A stretch of DNA of 64,000 nucleotides, taken from NCBI RefSeq assembly GCF_003119115.1, contig NZ_CP022367.1:1-64000 (forward strand), written 5' to 3'. Below the pieces are notes generated by a model. The model saw only the letters and a program-made list of their open reading frames with translations, did not search any database and had not been told where the DNA came from. This DNA comes from Azospirillum sp. TSH58 (GTDB lineage: Bacteria; Pseudomonadota; Alphaproteobacteria; Azospirillales; Azospirillaceae). Position numbers and translations under genes: made by a program. Positions 44,115 to 52,257 of this stretch are shown piece by piece. Position 1 is the first letter of the stretch. Every line of letters starts with the position of its first letter.

Positions 44115-45233
44115 ATGGACGGAGTGATGGTCACCGATCCCCGCACCGAGGCGGAAGAGGCCGCGGCCTGCGCCGGGCTGAGCTATGTCTGCGACGACGA
44201 GCCGGGAATCCGGCGGCGCCGCGCCGGCAAGGGCTTCTCCTACCAATGGCCCGACGGCACGCGGGTGACCGAGGAGGACACGCTGCAGCGCATCCGCAAG
44301 CTGGCGATCCCACCGGCCTACCGCGGTGTCTGGATCTGCCCGGACCCGGACGGCCACCTCCAGGCCACGGGCCGCGACACGCGGGGACGCAAGCAGTACC
44401 GCTACCATCCCCGCTGGACCGAGTTGCGCGAGGGCACGAAGTTCGGGCGCATGCTGGATTTCTGCCGCGCCCTGCCCGCCATCCGCCGTCAGGTGGACGG
44501 CGATCTCGCCCGCCGCGGCCTGCCGCGCGAGAAGGTGCTGGCCGCCGTGGTGCGGCTGCTGGAGACCACGCTGATCCGCGTCGGCAACGAAAGCTACGCG
44601 CGAGAGAACAGCAGCTACGGACTGACCACCCTGCGCGACGACCACGCCGACATCGAGGGGGCGGAAATCCGCTTCACCTTCAAGGGCAAGTCCGGGAAGG
44701 AATGGAACGTCACGCTGAAGGACCGCCGCCTCGCCCGCGTCGTCCGTGCCTGCCGCGACGTGCCGGGGGACGAGCTGTTCCAATACATCGACCGCGACGG
44801 GCAGCGCCACGCGGTCAGTTCCGGCGATGTGAACGAGTATCTGCGCGCCGTCACCGGACAGGATTTCACCGCCAAGGACTTCCGCACCTGGGCCGGAACC
44901 GTCCTGGCCGCCATGGCGCTGCGGGAGTTCGAGAGCTTCGACAGCGCCGCCAAGGCCAAGCGCAACGTCACCCACGCCATCGAGCAGGTGGCCGCCCGCC
45001 TCGGCAACACCGCCAGCGTCTGCCGCAAGAGCTACGTCCATCCCGAGATTCTGGACGCCTATCTGGAGGGCAACCTGCTGGACTCCCTGACCCGCGAGGT
45101 GGAGACCGAACTGCGCGAGGAACTTCCCGAGTTGGAGGCCGAGGAGGCCGCCGTGCTGGCCTTCCTGCGCAGCCGGCTGGAACGCGAACGCCGGTCCCGC
45201 GCCAGCGAGAGCCGGCGGCGTCGCGCGGCCTAG
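44115..45233 (+). CDS. DNA topoisomerase IB (poxvirus type)
   Basis: This is a 372-residue eukaryotic/viral-type topoisomerase that relaxes supercoils by a 3'-phosphotyrosine link. RKLAIPPAYRGVWICPDPDG and RDTRGRKQYRYHPRW are the N-terminal family motifs. RLLETTLIRVGNESYARENS carries the first catalytic Arg, FKGKSGKEW the Lys, DFRTWAGTVLAAMAL the second Arg, and ASVCRKSYVHPEIL the nucleophile Tyr. All are present. The ATG at 44115 is chosen; an ATG at 44127 is also possible. Confidence 0.93.
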   Translation: MDGVMVTDPRTEAEEAAACAGLSYVCDDEPGIRRRRAGKGFSYQWPDGTRVTEEDTLQRIRKLAIPPAYRGVWICPDPDGHLQATGRDTRGRKQYRYHPRWTELREGTKFGRMLDFCRALPAIRRQVDGDLARRGLPREKVLAAVVRLLETTLIRVGNESYARENSSYGLTTLRDDHADIEGAEIRFTFKGKSGKEWNVTLKDRRLARVVRACRDVPGDELFQYIDRDGQRHAVSSGDVNEYLRAVTGQDFTAKDFRTWAGTVLAAMALREFESFDSAAKAKRNVTHAIEQVAARLGNTASVCRKSYVHPEILDAYLEGNLLDSLTREVETELREELPELEAEEAAVLAFLRSRLERERRSRASESRRRRAA

Positions 45234-45236
45234 GGC

Positions 45237-46226
45237 CTATGCCTCCGGCTGGTCCTGGGTGGACATGCCGTCGCCCCAGTCCAATCGGCGGGCGACCTTG
45301 AAGGCGGCGCCATCGCGCTTGCCGAGAATCCGCTCGGTTTGCACACCGTCCCGGCCGCAGAGCTTGAAGCCGATGCGCCCGTTTCCGGCGTTCCAGGGCG
45401 GTGCGATGATGCGGGCGTCGGGGCGGGTGCCGGGCTGGCGGGAAGCGGCGACGTAGACGAACTTCTCGTCCTCCCACGGCACCTCCGCCCCCTTGGCCAT
45501 GCGGTGCAGGCGGGAACGGGCGACGCGGCGGGAGAAGTGGCACCAGTCGGGTGCCGCCAGCGGGCAGGCGGCGCTGTGCACGCAAGGGGCCAGCAGATGG
45601 GCGCCGGCGGCGACCAGCCGCTCCCGCGCCCGGACGATCCGCGCCCAGCCGGCGGGCGTGCCGGGCTCGACGATCAGCAGCGTCCCGGCGGTGAGCGACC
45701 ACAGCCGGTCGACCAGCCGGTCGCGCGCCGGCTCCGCCAGTTCATCCAGCACATAGGCCAGCGTCACCAGATCGCGCGGCTCCAGATTCGGCAGATCCCC
45801 GGCGGCGTCGCCGGCCCGCCATTCGATCCGCGTGGGCGTTGCCGCGCCGGACAGCGTTTCGCCGACCGCGCGGATGGCCGGGCTGCCCTCGATCAGCAGG
45901 GCGTCGTCCAGGCTGGACCAGCAGTCGGACGCCGCCCACAGCGCCGTCCCCGGCCCCGCCCCGACGTCCAGGGCGGTCACCGGCGCGAAATCGGGAAGCG
46001 CCTCGGCCACCGCCTCCATGCTGGAGCGGACGGCGGCGAAGGTGGCCGGCAGGCGGGTGGCGAGATAAGCCCGCGCCGCCAGATCGTCCGACAGGTGGAA
46101 GCGCCCGTCCCGCACCTCCGCCCGGTAGCGTTGGGAAAGGCGGTCGGCCGCGCGCTTCAGGTCGGACAGGGCGATGCCGTCGAGCGCGCGGTCCACCGCG
46201 TGGCGGAGCGAAGGAGGAAGTTCCAT
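45237..46226 (-). CDS. Rsm22-like small-subunit rRNA methyltransferase family protein
   Basis: This is a 329-residue SAM-fold protein. TALDVGAGPGTALWAAS is the SAM-binding loop. The Rsm22/METTL17 family cysteine cluster is in APCVHSAACPLAAPDWCHFS, with a further Cys in GFKLCGRDGVQ. In mitochondrial homologues these bind a 4Fe-4S cluster and the protein acts in small-ribosomal-subunit assembly. It converges with topoisomerase IB, leaving 3 nt between stops. Confidence 0.88.
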   Translation of the reverse strand: MELPPSLRHAVDRALDGIALSDLKRAADRLSQRYRAEVRDGRFHLSDDLAARAYLATRLPATFAAVRSSMEAVAEALPDFAPVTALDVGAGPGTALWAASDCWSSLDDALLIEGSPAIRAVGETLSGAATPTRIEWRAGDAAGDLPNLEPRDLVTLAYVLDELAEPARDRLVDRLWSLTAGTLLIVEPGTPAGWARIVRARERLVAAGAHLLAPCVHSAACPLAAPDWCHFSRRVARSRLHRMAKGAEVPWEDEKFVYVAASRQPGTRPDARIIAPPWNAGNGRIGFKLCGRDGVQTERILGKRDGAAFKVARRLDWGDGMSTQDQPEA

Positions 46227-46390
46227 GAATCCGAACGGGAGCAGGCGTGGTCGTCGTTCCGCCTGTTAGCACGCCGGGCGGGCGTTCGGAAACGGACAAT
46301 GCGCGGACGGGCATCACGCGCGTTGCACCCATGGGATGAATGCACTAATGCATATTCCCTCATGGATTGGTCGCGCGCGAAGGGGGATTT

Positions 46391-46756
46391 GTGAAACCAG
46401 GCGCCATGCTGCTCATTCCCTGCGTCACGATGCTGGCCGCTTGCCAGACCACCTACGCGCAAAGGCCCATCCGCATGGCCCCCGCGGCCATGCAGTATTT
46501 CGCCGACTGGGCCGCCATCCCCCACGCCAAGGCCTTTGCGGTCAGTGAGAATGGCCGCGCCGTCGGAATCGTCTACTGCCCGGAGTTCGGCGGCTGCGCC
46601 GGGCCTTCGGAATCCACCGCCATCAGCATTTGCGAAGCCAATTCGAAGGGCGTTCCCTGCCTGATCTACGGCGTCGATGGAAGGCCCGTTCTCGACGATC
46701 CCAAGCTGCAAGCGTATCTGGAAACCCACAAGGGCGACCGCTCGAAGATCCGGTGA
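46391..46756 (+). CDS. Small lipoprotein, unknown function
   Basis: This is a 121-residue protein starting at a GTG (46391) or at ATG 46406. The lipoprotein signal MLLIPCVTMLAACQTT has lipobox LAAC, with acylation on that Cys. The mature part has four more Cys residues (VYCPEFGGCAGP, SICEANSKGVPCLIYG), probably two disulfides. CLIYGVDGRPV resembles the end of DUF4189-like domains, but this is not firm. It is followed by a perfect hairpin shared with the convergent chemoreceptor gene. Confidence 0.7.
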   Translation: MKPGAMLLIPCVTMLAACQTTYAQRPIRMAPAAMQYFADWAAIPHAKAFAVSENGRAVGIVYCPEFGGCAGPSESTAISICEANSKGVPCLIYGVDGRPVLDDPKLQAYLETHKGDRSKIR

Positions 46757-46780
46757 CCGGAGCGCCTTCCGGCGCTCCGG
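46757..46780. terminator. Convergent-gene hairpin terminator
   Basis: CCGGAGCGCC (46757-46766) pairs perfectly with GGCGCTCCGG (46771-46780) around TTCC. It starts right after the lipoprotein stop and ends two nt before the chemoreceptor stop, so it could end both transcripts. No T run is present. Confidence 0.65.
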
Positions 46781-46782
46781 CG

Positions 46783-48786
46783 TCAGGCCCGCACCTGCCG
46801 CAGGAAGTCGTTGACGGCGCCGTTCAGCGTGCCCGCCATCGCCGACAGCCGGTCGGCCGCCCCCATCATGGCGTCGGCGGAGCGTCCGGTGTCCACCGCC
46901 ACCCGGCTGACGTCGCCGATGTTGGACGACACGTCGGTGTTCATGCACTCCACGATGCGCACGTTGTGGGTGATCTCCGAAGTGGCCTGCCGCTGCTGCT
47001 CGACCGCCGCCGCGATGCCGCTCACGCTCTCGCCGATCACGGCGATGGTGGAGCCGATGCGGGCGATGGCGTCCACCACCCCCATCGTCGATTGCTGGAT
47101 GCCGTGGACCAGCGTGGCGATCTCCTCCGTCGAGGAGGCGGTCTGGGAGGCGAGCGCCTTCACCTCGGTGGCGACCACGGCGAAGCCCTTGCCGGCGTCG
47201 CCGGCCCGCGCCGCCTCGATGCTGGCGTTGAGCGCCAGAAGGTTGGTCTGCTGGGCGATGGCCGTGATGATCGCGACCACCTCGCCGATCTTCTGGGCGG
47301 AGTCCGACAGGCCCTTGGTCAGGCCGTCGGCGCGCTGGGATTCGGCGACGGCGTCCTCCGCCACGCTGCGCGACTGGGCGATCTGCTGACCGATCCCGTC
47401 GATGGAGGCGGAGAGCTGTTCGCTGGCCGAAGCCACGGCGCCGACGTTGCTGGTCGCCGTTCCGGCGGCGTCCGCGGCGGCGCGGGTGCGCTGCGCGGTG
47501 TCCGACGCCATGCCGGCCACGGCGCGGGCGGAGCCGGTGACCTCCTCCGCCGCCACGGACAGCGACCCGGCCACCGCCTGCACGGTGCGCTCCAGCCCGT
47601 CCGCCAGCTTCGCCATCAGGGCGCGGCGTTCCTCCTCGGCGCGGCGTTCCTGGTCGCGGCGGGTCTCCTCGGCCCGCTGGCGGGCGTCCAGAGCCTCGCG
47701 GAAGGCCTCGACCGCGCCGTGGATGTCGGCGATCTCGCGCAGGGGCGAGGGGCGCAGGCTCACCGCGCTCTCGCCGCGGGTCAGCGCCTGGAGCGCCCGG
47801 CTGGCGTCGCGCACCGGCTGCATGATGAAGCGGTAGCCCAGCAGCATGTTCAGGCCGCCGATCAAGCCGATCAGCACGAAGGCGCCCAGCGCGATCAGCG
47901 TCAGCCGGTCGAGCACCGCGGTCAGCGCCGCCGCCCCCTCCTGGCTGCGCGCGGTCACCGCGTCGGAGGCGGCGTTCATCCCCTGCACCAGCCCGTCGAC
48001 CAGCGTCCGGACCTCCTGGTTGTGGGCGTGGGCGTCGGTGGTCAGGCGCAGCGTTTCGGTGCGCTGCGCGAAGGCCTCGTCCAGAGCCGCGAAGGAGGCG
48101 ATGTCGTCGGCGACGCTCTCGAACTCGTCGGCGTCCGGCAGATGCCGGCGCAGCTCCATGGCCTTCGCCATGTGCTCGCGGAACTGGCGCAGGTCGTTGC
48201 CGACCGCCGGCGGGTAGAGCTGGGACGGCAGGCGGGTCAGCAGGAACTTGGCGTCGCGGATGGTCGAGAAGAGCGTGGCGAGCGCTTGCTCGTCCGCCGG
48301 TTGCGTGGTCGCGCGCATCGCCGCGGACAGGCCGCGGGCGATGTCGCCCGACAGGCTCTCCGCGCGGCTGATGTTGAAGCCGAACTTCTTGTCCAGCGCC
48401 TCGACCTTGGCGCCGATGCTTGCCGCCTCCCGGCTGGCCGCGACGGCCTTGGCGACGGTCTGCGCGATCTCCGGCGTGGTGTTGGCGGACATCCGCGCGG
48501 CGTGGGCGTCCAGGCCGGTCAGCGCCTCGGCCCGCGTCGCCTCGTCGCCGCTGGCGATCACCGCCTCGCCCAATTTGGCGAGCCTTTCGGCCTCCAGGGC
48601 GATCCGCTGGTTCTCGGCCACCCGCTGAGCCAGTTCGGCGTTGCCGTCGGCGATCCGCGTCGCCTCCATGGCGGTCATGCCGCCGAACACCGCCAATGCG
48701 GCCACCACGACGCCCGCAATCAGGCAATCCACCACAACGACTTGAAAGGTCGAGCGTTTTGCCCGTTCACCTGCACCGGATACCAT
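46783..48786 (-). CDS. Methyl-accepting chemotaxis protein
   Basis: This is a 667-residue transmembrane chemoreceptor. TM1 is about residues 15-37 and TM2 about 305-327, enclosing a helical periplasmic domain of about 265 residues with no recognised ligand motif. A HAMP domain follows (RFIMQPVRDASRALQALTRG), then the signalling domain with the hairpin tip AIAQQTNLLALNASIEAARA and GDAGKGFAVVATEVKALASQ. The ATG at 48786 has GAGG seven nt upstream; a GTG at 48792 adds two residues. No CheR-binding pentapeptide is seen at the C-terminus (FLRQVRA). Confidence 0.95.
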   Translation of the reverse strand: MVSGAGERAKRSTFQVVVVDCLIAGVVVAALAVFGGMTAMEATRIADGNAELAQRVAENQRIALEAERLAKLGEAVIASGDEATRAEALTGLDAHAARMSANTTPEIAQTVAKAVAASREAASIGAKVEALDKKFGFNISRAESLSGDIARGLSAAMRATTQPADEQALATLFSTIRDAKFLLTRLPSQLYPPAVGNDLRQFREHMAKAMELRRHLPDADEFESVADDIASFAALDEAFAQRTETLRLTTDAHAHNQEVRTLVDGLVQGMNAASDAVTARSQEGAAALTAVLDRLTLIALGAFVLIGLIGGLNMLLGYRFIMQPVRDASRALQALTRGESAVSLRPSPLREIADIHGAVEAFREALDARQRAEETRRDQERRAEEERRALMAKLADGLERTVQAVAGSLSVAAEEVTGSARAVAGMASDTAQRTRAAADAAGTATSNVGAVASASEQLSASIDGIGQQIAQSRSVAEDAVAESQRADGLTKGLSDSAQKIGEVVAIITAIAQQTNLLALNASIEAARAGDAGKGFAVVATEVKALASQTASSTEEIATLVHGIQQSTMGVVDAIARIGSTIAVIGESVSGIAAAVEQQRQATSEITHNVRIVECMNTDVSSNIGDVSRVAVDTGRSADAMMGAADRLSAMAGTLNGAVNDFLRQVRA

Positions 48787-48927
48787 CTCCACACCTCATC
48801 CGCAGCGTTCCCCCGAACTCTTCGTTCTTCCGGATGAGCTGCGCAGGGCGGCTCCTCCGGGGCTTTATCGTTTGAGTACCTATATGCTCGGGGATGTGGG
48901 TGTGAGGCTATTGTGGAAAACCGAAGA

Positions 48928-48954
48928 CGGCGCCCGACCGTCCGGTGGGCGCCG
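48928..48954 (-). terminator. Terminator after the lytic transglycosylase gene
   Basis: CGGCGCCC (48928-48935) pairs with GGGCGCCG (48947-48954), with a further ACCG/CGGT inside. On the minus strand it is followed by TCTTCGGTTTTCC. It lies about 45 nt downstream of the transglycosylase stop. Confidence 0.5.
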
Positions 48955-48999
48955 CCTCTGGTTGTTGCCGATGCTGTGAAACGGGAGTGGGCGAGGCCG

Positions 49000-50109
49000 T
49001 TACAGGCCGGCGCCTTCCCCTCCGGCCAGGGCGACGCAGACGCGGTCCCGGCCCTCCAGGCTGCCGCAGCCGCCGCTGCGCTGGGACACGAAGCGGATGA
49101 CCACCCGCTCGCCCTTGCCGACCGCGTGGGGCGGCAGCATCGCCTCGGCGACCAGGGTTTCCACCGTCCGCGACGGCGTCCGTCCGGAGCGGGCGGCGGC
49201 CGGCGCATCCCGGTCGGTGGCGGCGACGAATTCCGCGGGCGGCCGGGCCTCGCCGCGACCGGTGGGCTCCACCACGAGCGGAGCCGGGCGGGGCTCCAGG
49301 GCGGCCACGGCGACCGGCGCCGGAGAAGCCGGGGTCTGCGGCACCGGCGCCACCGGTTCCGGCACCACCGCGGCGACGGCGACCGGTTCCGGAGCCGCCG
49401 GCTTGGCGGCGGGCTTGTTGGCGGCCACCGCCACGGGCGTCGTCGTGGGGGCGCTCGCCGGAACGATGGCGACTTCGATTGCGCTGGCGCCCGCCGCCTG
49501 CGACGGTTCGCGGGGCGCCACGCCGCGCAGATTTGGGGTCAAGGCGGCGATGTACATCCGGGTTTCCCGCGGCAACCGCTGCTTGCCCGCCAGATGCGAG
49601 GCGTAGCAGGCCGGGCCGCAATTGTAGGCGGCGAGGAAGCCCGGCGCGCCGAACAGGTCGTACATCTCGCGCAGATAGGCGGTGCCGGCCAGGATGTTGT
49701 CGCGCGGATCGGACGGATCGGACCCCAGCCCGTATTGCGTGCGCATCATGTCGTAGGTGCCGGGCATCACCTGCATCAGCCCGATGGCGCCGGCGTGGCT
49801 GGTGATGGTGCGCCCGTTCACGACGGAGCGCCCGCCGCTCTCGCGCATCATCACGGCCCTGATCCACTTCTCCGGCACGTCGAACCGTTCCGACGCCTCG
49901 CGGATGTGGGGGACCCAGCGGCCGAGCGGATCCTTCGGATCAATCGGGACTTCGGCCACCTCCGGGGCCTTGACGACAAGCTCCGCCGTTTCCGGAGCGT
50001 TCGAGGCGCAACCCGCCAAGCCGAGGGCGAGAATCAGGGCGGCACCGGCGGCGCGGGCCGCGGTGAAGTCGCGATAAGCCACGAGGAGGGGTCCGTGCTG
50101 GTTGCACAA
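49000..50109 (-). CDS. Lipoprotein lytic transglycosylase (SLT family) with Pro/Ala-rich linker
   Basis: This is a 369-residue peptidoglycan-cleaving enzyme. The N-terminal lipoprotein signal has lipobox LGLAGC. The SLT domain (about 70-185) has the catalytic Glu in MMRESGGRS, then GAIGLMQVMPGTY, LAGTAYLREMYDLFG and LAAYNCGP. A long Ala/Pro/Val linker (about 215-300) leads to a short C-terminal region with two Cys (GGCGSLEGRDRVC). The start is uncertain: TTG at 50109 or GTG at 50082; no ATG fits. It may span the wall and act in cell division or secretion-apparatus assembly. Confidence 0.88.
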   Translation of the reverse strand: MCNQHGPLLVAYRDFTAARAAGAALILALGLAGCASNAPETAELVVKAPEVAEVPIDPKDPLGRWVPHIREASERFDVPEKWIRAVMMRESGGRSVVNGRTITSHAGAIGLMQVMPGTYDMMRTQYGLGSDPSDPRDNILAGTAYLREMYDLFGAPGFLAAYNCGPACYASHLAGKQRLPRETRMYIAALTPNLRGVAPREPSQAAGASAIEVAIVPASAPTTTPVAVAANKPAAKPAAPEPVAVAAVVPEPVAPVPQTPASPAPVAVAALEPRPAPLVVEPTGRGEARPPAEFVAATDRDAPAAARSGRTPSRTVETLVAEAMLPPHAVGKGERVVIRFVSQRSGGCGSLEGRDRVCVALAGGEGAGL

Positions 50110-50367
50110 AGATCGAAAGCGTTACCCTCTCTTTGCGATGTAATGGTGTCGGCTGTCAAGCAACAAGGCGGGTGTAATGTCCTGATTCCACGGCCTTTCC
50201 CTTTTTCATAGCCCGTTGGAATGGTTTTCAGGCAAATGCTGTTCATCCGTATTCGCCCTTTTTCTGTCCCATTTGACACTGTTGCGATCTTTGCCGAGGC
50301 GGGCGAGAGACCCATTCCTGTCACGCCCTAAACTTGCAGGGCCGATCGCCGCGGTCCTCGCAACCGC

Positions 50368-50409
50368 TTGACTTTTCAGAGGCCATTCCATATTGAATGA
50401 ACGTTCATT
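50368..50409 (+). promoter_or_regulatory. tetR promoter with overlapping palindromic operator
   Basis: TTGACT (50368-50373) and TATTGA (50391-50396) are 17 nt apart. The perfect 14-bp palindrome AATGAACGTTCATT (50396-50409) overlaps the -10 end and start region, 15 nt before the tetR ATG. This is the expected position for autoregulation. The remainder of the 315-nt gap (50110-50367) shows nothing else clear. Confidence 0.75.
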
Positions 50410-50424
50410 TATAGCCGCGCACCG

Positions 50425-51084
50425 ATGCCCGACAGTTCTCCCCTTCCCCCGTCCCGCCGCTCCCGGCGCAAGGAGGCCCGCCCCGCCGAGGTGATCGAGG
50501 CGGCGCGCGACCTGTTCATCTCGCGCGGATTTGCCGCAACCAAGCTGGAGCATGTCGCCCGCAAGGCCGGTGTCAGCGTCGGGCTGCCCTACCTCTATTT
50601 CGAGAACAAGGAAGGGCTGTTCAAAGCCGTCGTCCGGCAATCCATCCTGCCGCAGTTCCAGATGGGCGAGGATCTGCTCGACAGCTTCACCGGCAGCAGC
50701 GAGGAGTTCCTGCGCGGCCTTGCCCGCGGCTTCTGGGAGATGGAGCAGAGCCCCAACGCCGGGCTGTCGAAGCTGGTCATCGCCGAGGCGCAGAACTTCC
50801 CCGACCTCGCCCGCTTCTACATGGAGGAGGTCGTCCTGCGCGGGCGGCGCTTCTTCGCGCGCATCCTGCGCCGCGGCATCGAGCGCGGGGAGTTCCGGCC
50901 CGTCGACGTGGAGCAGATGGCCCGCGTCATCGCCGCTCCGCTCAGCATGCTGTCGCTGTGGAACCACTCGCTGCGGCCGTTCGAGCCGGACCCCGCCGCG
51001 GCCTCCGCCGAATCCTATCTCGACGCCTATCTCGACCTCGTCCTCAACGGGCTGAGGGCCGAACCCAAGGACCGCACCCCATGA
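50425..51084 (+). CDS. TetR-family repressor of the adjacent efflux genes
   Basis: This is a 219-residue regulator. The N-terminal helix-turn-helix reads VIEAARDLFISRGFAATKLE followed by HVARKAGVSVGLPYLYFENK, typical of TetR/AcrR. The C-terminal ligand domain is of the type seen with efflux genes. The stop overlaps the next ATG by 4 nt (ATGA), so it is translated with the membrane-fusion-protein gene. It probably represses this operon through the palindrome at 50396-50409 and is released by an efflux substrate. Confidence 0.93.
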   Translation: MPDSSPLPPSRRSRRKEARPAEVIEAARDLFISRGFAATKLEHVARKAGVSVGLPYLYFENKEGLFKAVVRQSILPQFQMGEDLLDSFTGSSEEFLRGLARGFWEMEQSPNAGLSKLVIAEAQNFPDLARFYMEEVVLRGRRFFARILRRGIERGEFRPVDVEQMARVIAAPLSMLSLWNHSLRPFEPDPAAASAESYLDAYLDLVLNGLRAEPKDRTP

Positions 51085-52241
51085 TCGACGCCGCCCGTTC
51101 CGATGGTCCCGCCGCCAAGCCGCGGCGCCGCCTGCTGCTGCCCCTTCTGATCGTCGGGGCGCTGGCCGCGGGTGGCGTCGCCTGGAAGACCACGAGCAGC
51201 CACGACGCGGTGGCTCCCGCCGCGGCCGGCCTGCCCCCGGCGGAACGGGCGGTGGAGCTGTCGCCGATCGAGCTGACCCGCATGGCCCCGCGCCGCCTGA
51301 CCGAGCTGGTGCGGCTCAGCGGCTCCGTGAAGCCGATGGAACAGTCCATGGTGAAGTCGGAGGTCGCCGCCCGGCTGGTCGAGGTGCCGGTGCGCGAGGG
51401 GCAGGCCGTCCGGAAGGGGCAGGTGCTGGCCCGCTTCGACACGGTGGAGCTTCAGGCCAAGCTGGACGAGAAGCTGAGCAATCTGGAAGGCGCCAAGGCG
51501 CAGCTCGTTCTGGCCGACAAGACCCGCGCCAAGAATCTGGCGCTGCGCCAGAAGGACATCGTGTCGGAAACCAACATGGATCAGGCGCAGAGCACCTTCC
51601 GCTTCCAGCAGGCCACCGTTTCGGCGCTGGAGGCCCAGGTGGACCTCGCCCGCAAGGCGCTGCGCGACGCGGTGGTGGCGAGCCCGATCGACGGAACGGT
51701 GGCCGAACGCGCGGTCAACCCCGGCGAGACGCTGGCCATCAACGCCAAGATGTTCTCCGTCGTCGATCTCAGCCGTGTCGAGGTCGAGGCGGCGGTGCCC
51801 GCCGACGACGTGGCCCGGCTGAAGCCCGGCCAGACGGTGCGGCTGCGCGTCGAGGGCTTCGGCGAGCGGGACTTCGTCGGCCAGATCGCCCGCATCAACC
51901 CGATGGCCCGCGCCGGCACCCGCGCCATCCCCGTCTACATCGTCCTGGACAACGCCGACGGCAGTTTGCGCGGCGGCATGTTCGCCGCGGGCGACGCGGT
52001 GGTGGACGAGGTGGAGGGCGCCTTCGCCCTGCCCCCGGCCGCCGTCCGCCACGACCAGGACGGCGACTTCGTGCTGGTCGTCTCCGGGGGCCGGGTGGAG
52101 CGCCGCAAGGTCGAGGTGCTCGGCGCCTGGTCGCGCGGCGATCTCGTGGAGGTGCGCGGGCTGGCCGACGGCGATCTGGCGGTGACCGCCCCCCTGCCCG
52201 GCCTGACCGCCGGGCGGGCCGTCAAGGTCATGGGTTCGTAA
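51081..52241 (+). CDS. RND efflux membrane-fusion (periplasmic adaptor) protein
   Basis: This is a 386-residue adaptor with one N-terminal membrane anchor (LLLPLLIVGALAAGGVAW). The lipoyl half-motifs are VKSEVAARLVEVPVREGQAV and ASPIDGTVAERAVNPGETL, flanking a helical hairpin of about 85 residues, then a beta-barrel domain (VEVEAAVPADDVARLKPGQT). It links the inner-membrane pump to an outer-membrane channel. It lies between tetR and the pump gene, 16 nt before the latter. No outer-membrane channel gene is present. Confidence 0.94.
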   Translation: MIDAARSDGPAAKPRRRLLLPLLIVGALAAGGVAWKTTSSHDAVAPAAAGLPPAERAVELSPIELTRMAPRRLTELVRLSGSVKPMEQSMVKSEVAARLVEVPVREGQAVRKGQVLARFDTVELQAKLDEKLSNLEGAKAQLVLADKTRAKNLALRQKDIVSETNMDQAQSTFRFQQATVSALEAQVDLARKALRDAVVASPIDGTVAERAVNPGETLAINAKMFSVVDLSRVEVEAAVPADDVARLKPGQTVRLRVEGFGERDFVGQIARINPMARAGTRAIPVYIVLDNADGSLRGGMFAAGDAVVDEVEGAFALPPAAVRHDQDGDFVLVVSGGRVERRKVEVLGAWSRGDLVEVRGLADGDLAVTAPLPGLTAGRAVKVMGS

Positions 52242-52257
52242 GGGAACGCGCCGCGCC

